Shown here in pieces: positions 61,603 through 64,000 of a DNA stretch of 64,000 nucleotides. The translations under genes were made by a program, and so were the position numbers. Numbering within the stretch: the stretch's first letter is position 1; each line of letters starts with the position of its first letter. The notes below the pieces were generated by a model, which worked only from the letters and a program-made list of their open reading frames with translations, did no database searches and had not been told where the DNA came from. The DNA comes from Actinomyces bowdenii (lineage in GTDB: Bacteria > Actinomycetota > Actinomycetes > Actinomycetales > Actinomycetaceae), in the NCBI RefSeq assembly GCF_017592395.1, contig NZ_JAGFOU010000003.1:1-64000 (forward strand). The letters are read 5' to 3'.

Positions 61603-63480
61603 ATGAGTGATGAGAAGAACCGGTCCGAGGGCGGGGCCGGCCACCCGGGAGCGGCCTTCGGCATCCCCGAGGGGGCCAGCGGTGAGGAGGTCGTCGACGC
61701 CGTCTTCGGGCAGGCCGTCGGCGCGCCGGGCGCCGGGGGGGAGGAGGGCATCGACCCCGAGCTCCTGCCCTACCTGGAGGCCGCGGGCCGCACCGACGGC
61801 TCGGCCCTGGTGGGCGGGCTGTCCCTGGCCGAGGCCGAGCGGGAGGGGCTGGAGGCCCAGGCCGCCGCCGAGGCCCAGGAGCAGGAGGACCGCGAGGCGC
61901 TGAGCGCCCTGGTGGCGGCCAACCTCATCCCCGGCGGGGACCTGGACCGCCTCGAGGAGCTCCTGGCCCAGGCGGATGCCGATGACGGCGATGACTGGGA
62001 GTCCTGGGAGCCCCAGCTGCCCGACATCCCCACCGGGCTGGACGGACGGGGATCCCTCAGTGAGGAGGAGGCCCACCTGGAGGACCTCCGTACCGCCGCC
62101 CGGGCCATTGAGACCGGTGAGCGCATGCGCCGGATCGAGGCCCAGATCCTGGCCCGCGCCCCCGAGCACCAGGTCCAGCCCTCCCTGGAGCGCGTGGAGA
62201 TGGTCCTGGACATCCTGGGCAACCCCGAGCGCACCTACCGCACCGTCCACATCACCGGCACCAATGGCAAGACCTCCACGGCCCGTATGGTCGAGCGGCT
62301 CCTGGCGGCCACCGGCATGCGCACCGGCCGCTTCACCTCTCCCCATCTGGCCTCGATCCGCGAGCGCATCGCCCTGGACGGCGAGCCGATCAGCCCCGAG
62401 GGCTTCATCGCCGCCTGGGAGGACGTGGCCCCTTACATCGAGATGGTCGATGAGCGCTCCCAGGCCGCCGGAGGGCCGCGCCTGTCCTTCTTCGAGGTGC
62501 TCACGGTCATGGCGCTGGCGGCCTTCGCCGACCACCCGGTGGATGTGGCCATCATCGAGGTGGGCATGGGCGGGCGGTGGGACGCCACCAATGTCATCCC
62601 CGCCGATGTCGCCGTCATCACGCCTGTGGGGCGGGATCATGAGCGCTGGCTGGGCTCCTCGCTGACCGAGATCGCCGCGGAGAAGGCCGGCATCATCAAG
62701 GATGGCGGGACGCTGATCACCGCCCACCAGGAGCCGGTGGTGCGTGCGCAGATCGATGCCGCCGTGGCCGCCCGCCGCGTGGTGGAGTGGCGTGAGATCG
62801 ACCCCCAGGAGGATCCGGGCGAGCCAGGGGCGGGAGTCCTGGAGGTGGGGGAGCGGCAGATCGCCGTCGGCGGCCAGCTCGTCACGCTGCGCACGCCCGC
62901 GGCGGTCTATGAGGATGTCTTCGTGCCCCTGCACGGGCAGTACCAGGCCCATAACGCCCTGCTGGCGCTGGCGGCCAGTGAGGCGGTCTTCGGGGGCGGC
63001 GCCCTGCCCGCGCGCGTCGTGGAGGACGGGTTCGCCTCGGTCACCAGTCCGGGGCGCCTGGAGGTGCTGCGCTCCTCCCCCTCGGTGCTGGTCGACGCCG
63101 CCCACAACCCCCATGGCGTCGAGGCGCTGGTGGCGGCGGTGGAGGAGGTCTTCGGGCTCCGCCACCTGGTGGCGGTGGTGGGGGCCATGGCCGACAAGGA
63201 CGTCGAGGGGATCCTGGCGGGTCTGGAGCCGGTGACCGACGCCGTGGTCTGCGTGCCCATCGACACCCCGCGGGCCATGGAGGCCGCCGATCTGGCCGAG
63301 GTCGCCCGGGAGGTCTACGGGGCCGAGCGCGTCGTGGTCGCCGAGACCCTGAGCGAGGGGGTGGAGCGGGCGGTCTCGCTGTCCGAGGGCTTCGATGCGC
63401 CGCTGACGGCCTCGGGGGTGCTCATCGTGGGCTCGGTGATCCTGGCGGCGCAGGCCCGGGCCCTGTTCGGGCGCGCCTGA
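61603..63480 (+). CDS. folC: Dihydrofolate synthase/folylpolyglutamate synthase with long N-terminal extension
   Basis: FolC joins glutamate to dihydropteroate and lengthens the gamma-glutamyl tail. The 625-residue protein has the catalytic part from about residue 180: QPSLERVEMVLDILGNPE, then HITGTNGKTSTARMVERLL with the P-loop, FTSPHLASIRERI, EVGMGGRWDATNVI, TPVGRDHERWLG, KAGIIKDGGTLI, and VDAAHNPHGVEALV. Before it lies an acidic, low-complexity extension of about 180 residues, which is not part of the usual 430-residue enzyme. ATG 61603 follows GGAGG at good distance; ATG 61588 is an alternative. Confidence 0.93.
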   Translation: MSDEKNRSEGGAGHPGAAFGIPEGASGEEVVDAVFGQAVGAPGAGGEEGIDPELLPYLEAAGRTDGSALVGGLSLAEAEREGLEAQAAAEAQEQEDREALSALVAANLIPGGDLDRLEELLAQADADDGDDWESWEPQLPDIPTGLDGRGSLSEEEAHLEDLRTAARAIETGERMRRIEAQILARAPEHQVQPSLERVEMVLDILGNPERTYRTVHITGTNGKTSTARMVERLLAATGMRTGRFTSPHLASIRERIALDGEPISPEGFIAAWEDVAPYIEMVDERSQAAGGPRLSFFEVLTVMALAAFADHPVDVAIIEVGMGGRWDATNVIPADVAVITPVGRDHERWLGSSLTEIAAEKAGIIKDGGTLITAHQEPVVRAQIDAAVAARRVVEWREIDPQEDPGEPGAGVLEVGERQIAVGGQLVTLRTPAAVYEDVFVPLHGQYQAHNALLALAASEAVFGGGALPARVVEDGFASVTSPGRLEVLRSSPSVLVDAAHNPHGVEALVAAVEEVFGLRHLVAVVGAMADKDVEGILAGLEPVTDAVVCVPIDTPRAMEAADLAEVAREVYGAERVVVAETLSEGVERAVSLSEGFDAPLTASGVLIVGSVILAAQARALFGRA

Positions 63481-63515
63481 GGCGCTGGTGTCGCAGGCGC
63501 GGGTCGGACCCAGTG

Positions 63516-63557
63516 CCGGGCCGTGCGCCCAGAGGGCCCATCGGGTGCACGGCCCGG
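63516..63557 (+). terminator. GC hairpin after folC
   Basis: An 11-bp perfect stem (CCGGGCCGTGC with GCACGGCCCGG) and a 20-nt loop lie 36 bp after the folC stop codon. Confidence 0.6.
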
Positions 63558-63626
63558 TGGTGATTCCAGGAGCGGGTTGCGCCACGAAGGGATGTGTCGC
63601 GGGTCATAGGATGTAACCCTTCCTGG

Positions 63627-63661
63627 CTTGTGCGCACAAGTGCATACTTGTGCGCACAAGT
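63627..63661 (+). promoter_or_regulatory. Twin palindromic operators upstream of the trehalose gene
   Basis: CTTGTGCGCACAAG occurs at 63627-63640 and 63647-63660, a perfect 14-bp palindrome repeated at a 20-bp centre-to-centre distance, about two helical turns. The pair lies 55 bp upstream of the hydrolase start. Such pairs usually bind two repressor dimers cooperatively, and a TreR-type regulator is the obvious candidate. Confidence 0.7.
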
Positions 63662-63715
63662 GGTCCGCGCGGGTGCCCGCCCCGGGCCATCAGCCTTCCC
63701 CAGGAGAGCAGCCCC

Positions 63716-64000
63716 ATGTCCTTCCACGACAAGGTCGTCTACCAGATCTATCCCAAGTCCTTCCGCGACACCACGGGCAACGGGGTCGGTGATCTGCGGG
63801 GGATCATCGAGAAGGCCGACTACATCGCCTCCCTGGGGGTGGACATGGTCTGGCTCAACCCCTTCTTCCCCTCACCGGGCAATGACAACGGCTACGACGT
63901 GTCCGACTACTGCGCCATCGACCCGGCCATGGGCACCATGGAGGACTTCGAGGAGATGGTCGAGGCCCTGGCCCGGCGCGGCGTCGGCGTCATGCTCGAC
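63716..64000 (+). CDS. treC: GH13 trehalose-6-phosphate hydrolase-like protein (N-terminal 95 residues)
   Basis: The window ends inside this gene. The N-terminus reads DKVVYQIYPKSFRDTTGNGV, GDLRGIIEKADYIASLGVDM, VWLNPFFPSPGNDNGYDVSD, then YCAIDPAMGTMEDF, the usual start of GH13 enzymes of the TreC/oligo-1,6-glucosidase group. The form PSPGNDNGYDVSDYCAIDP is closest to phosphotrehalases. The twin palindromes upstream fit control by a trehalose regulator. ATG 63716 follows AGGAGAG. The catalytic residues are off the right edge, so alpha-glucosidase remains possible. Confidence 0.7.
   Translation, partial: MSFHDKVVYQIYPKSFRDTTGNGVGDLRGIIEKADYIASLGVDMVWLNPFFPSPGNDNGYDVSDYCAIDPAMGTMEDFEEMVEALARRGVGVMLD

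Noticed and set aside
1-64000. tRNA, rRNA or tmRNA genes
   Set aside because: I looked for the conserved TPsiC-arm pattern and acceptor-end features in the gaps and found none that fold.

Overview
This 64 kb window is high-GC actinobacterial chromosome, most likely Actinomyces or a close relative. The evidence is a pupylation locus (arc-dop-pup-pafA), paired clpP genes, a translational-type T-box ahead of a long ileS, and several genes with a -10 element so close to the start codon that leaderless mRNAs are likely. The genus is inferred from protein flavour and gene order, not from a database search.

Region by region: positions 1-3400 are a decayed, partly foreign patch. It holds the 3' end of a group II intron inserted in an IS3-family element, a ferredoxin remnant, an intact lower-GC MFS transporter, an ISL3-type transposase fragment and an MFS remnant. 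Positions 3557-11548 carry protein quality control: trigger factor, clpP1-clpP2 and clpX, with a chorismate mutase overlapping clpX. A degenerate histidine phosphatase, a cupin and an AbiEi/DUF559-like gene bracketed by 70-bp repeats lie among them. Positions 11598-15587 hold two tandem long-chain acyl-CoA synthetases. Positions 15823-22344 form an alpha-glucoside uptake and hydrolysis cluster (binding protein, two permeases, GH13 glucosidase, LacI regulator). valS follows on the minus strand. Positions 25479-30698 hold the Pup ligation/deligation genes without any 20S proteasome genes between pup and pafA. Positions 30857-37968 hold an ECF-type importer (S subunit plus a fused A-A-T protein) followed by a heterodimeric ABC transporter, behind metal-regulator-like boxes. 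Positions 38043-43288 hold proC, an NhaC-type transporter, an Lrp regulator and ornithine cyclodeaminase, a set that fits ornithine/proline metabolism. An SDR and T-box-controlled ileS follow. Positions 48180-58409 are a Wzx/Wzy-type capsule or exopolysaccharide locus. The window ends with a small membrane protein, a HAD phosphatase, ogt, folC with a long N-terminal extension, and the start of a trehalose-6-phosphate hydrolase behind twin operators.

Non-coding structure is rich. Perfect GC hairpins without T-tracts end many genes. Two 77-bp hairpins at 22362 and 44156 are related and show compensatory base changes. Intergenic arrays of the 12-mer TGCACATCTTCA and its complement recur with exact spacing at 39244 and 61209. 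Together with the proteasome-less pupylation locus and the metal-responsive ECF/ABC operon, these are the observations most worth following.
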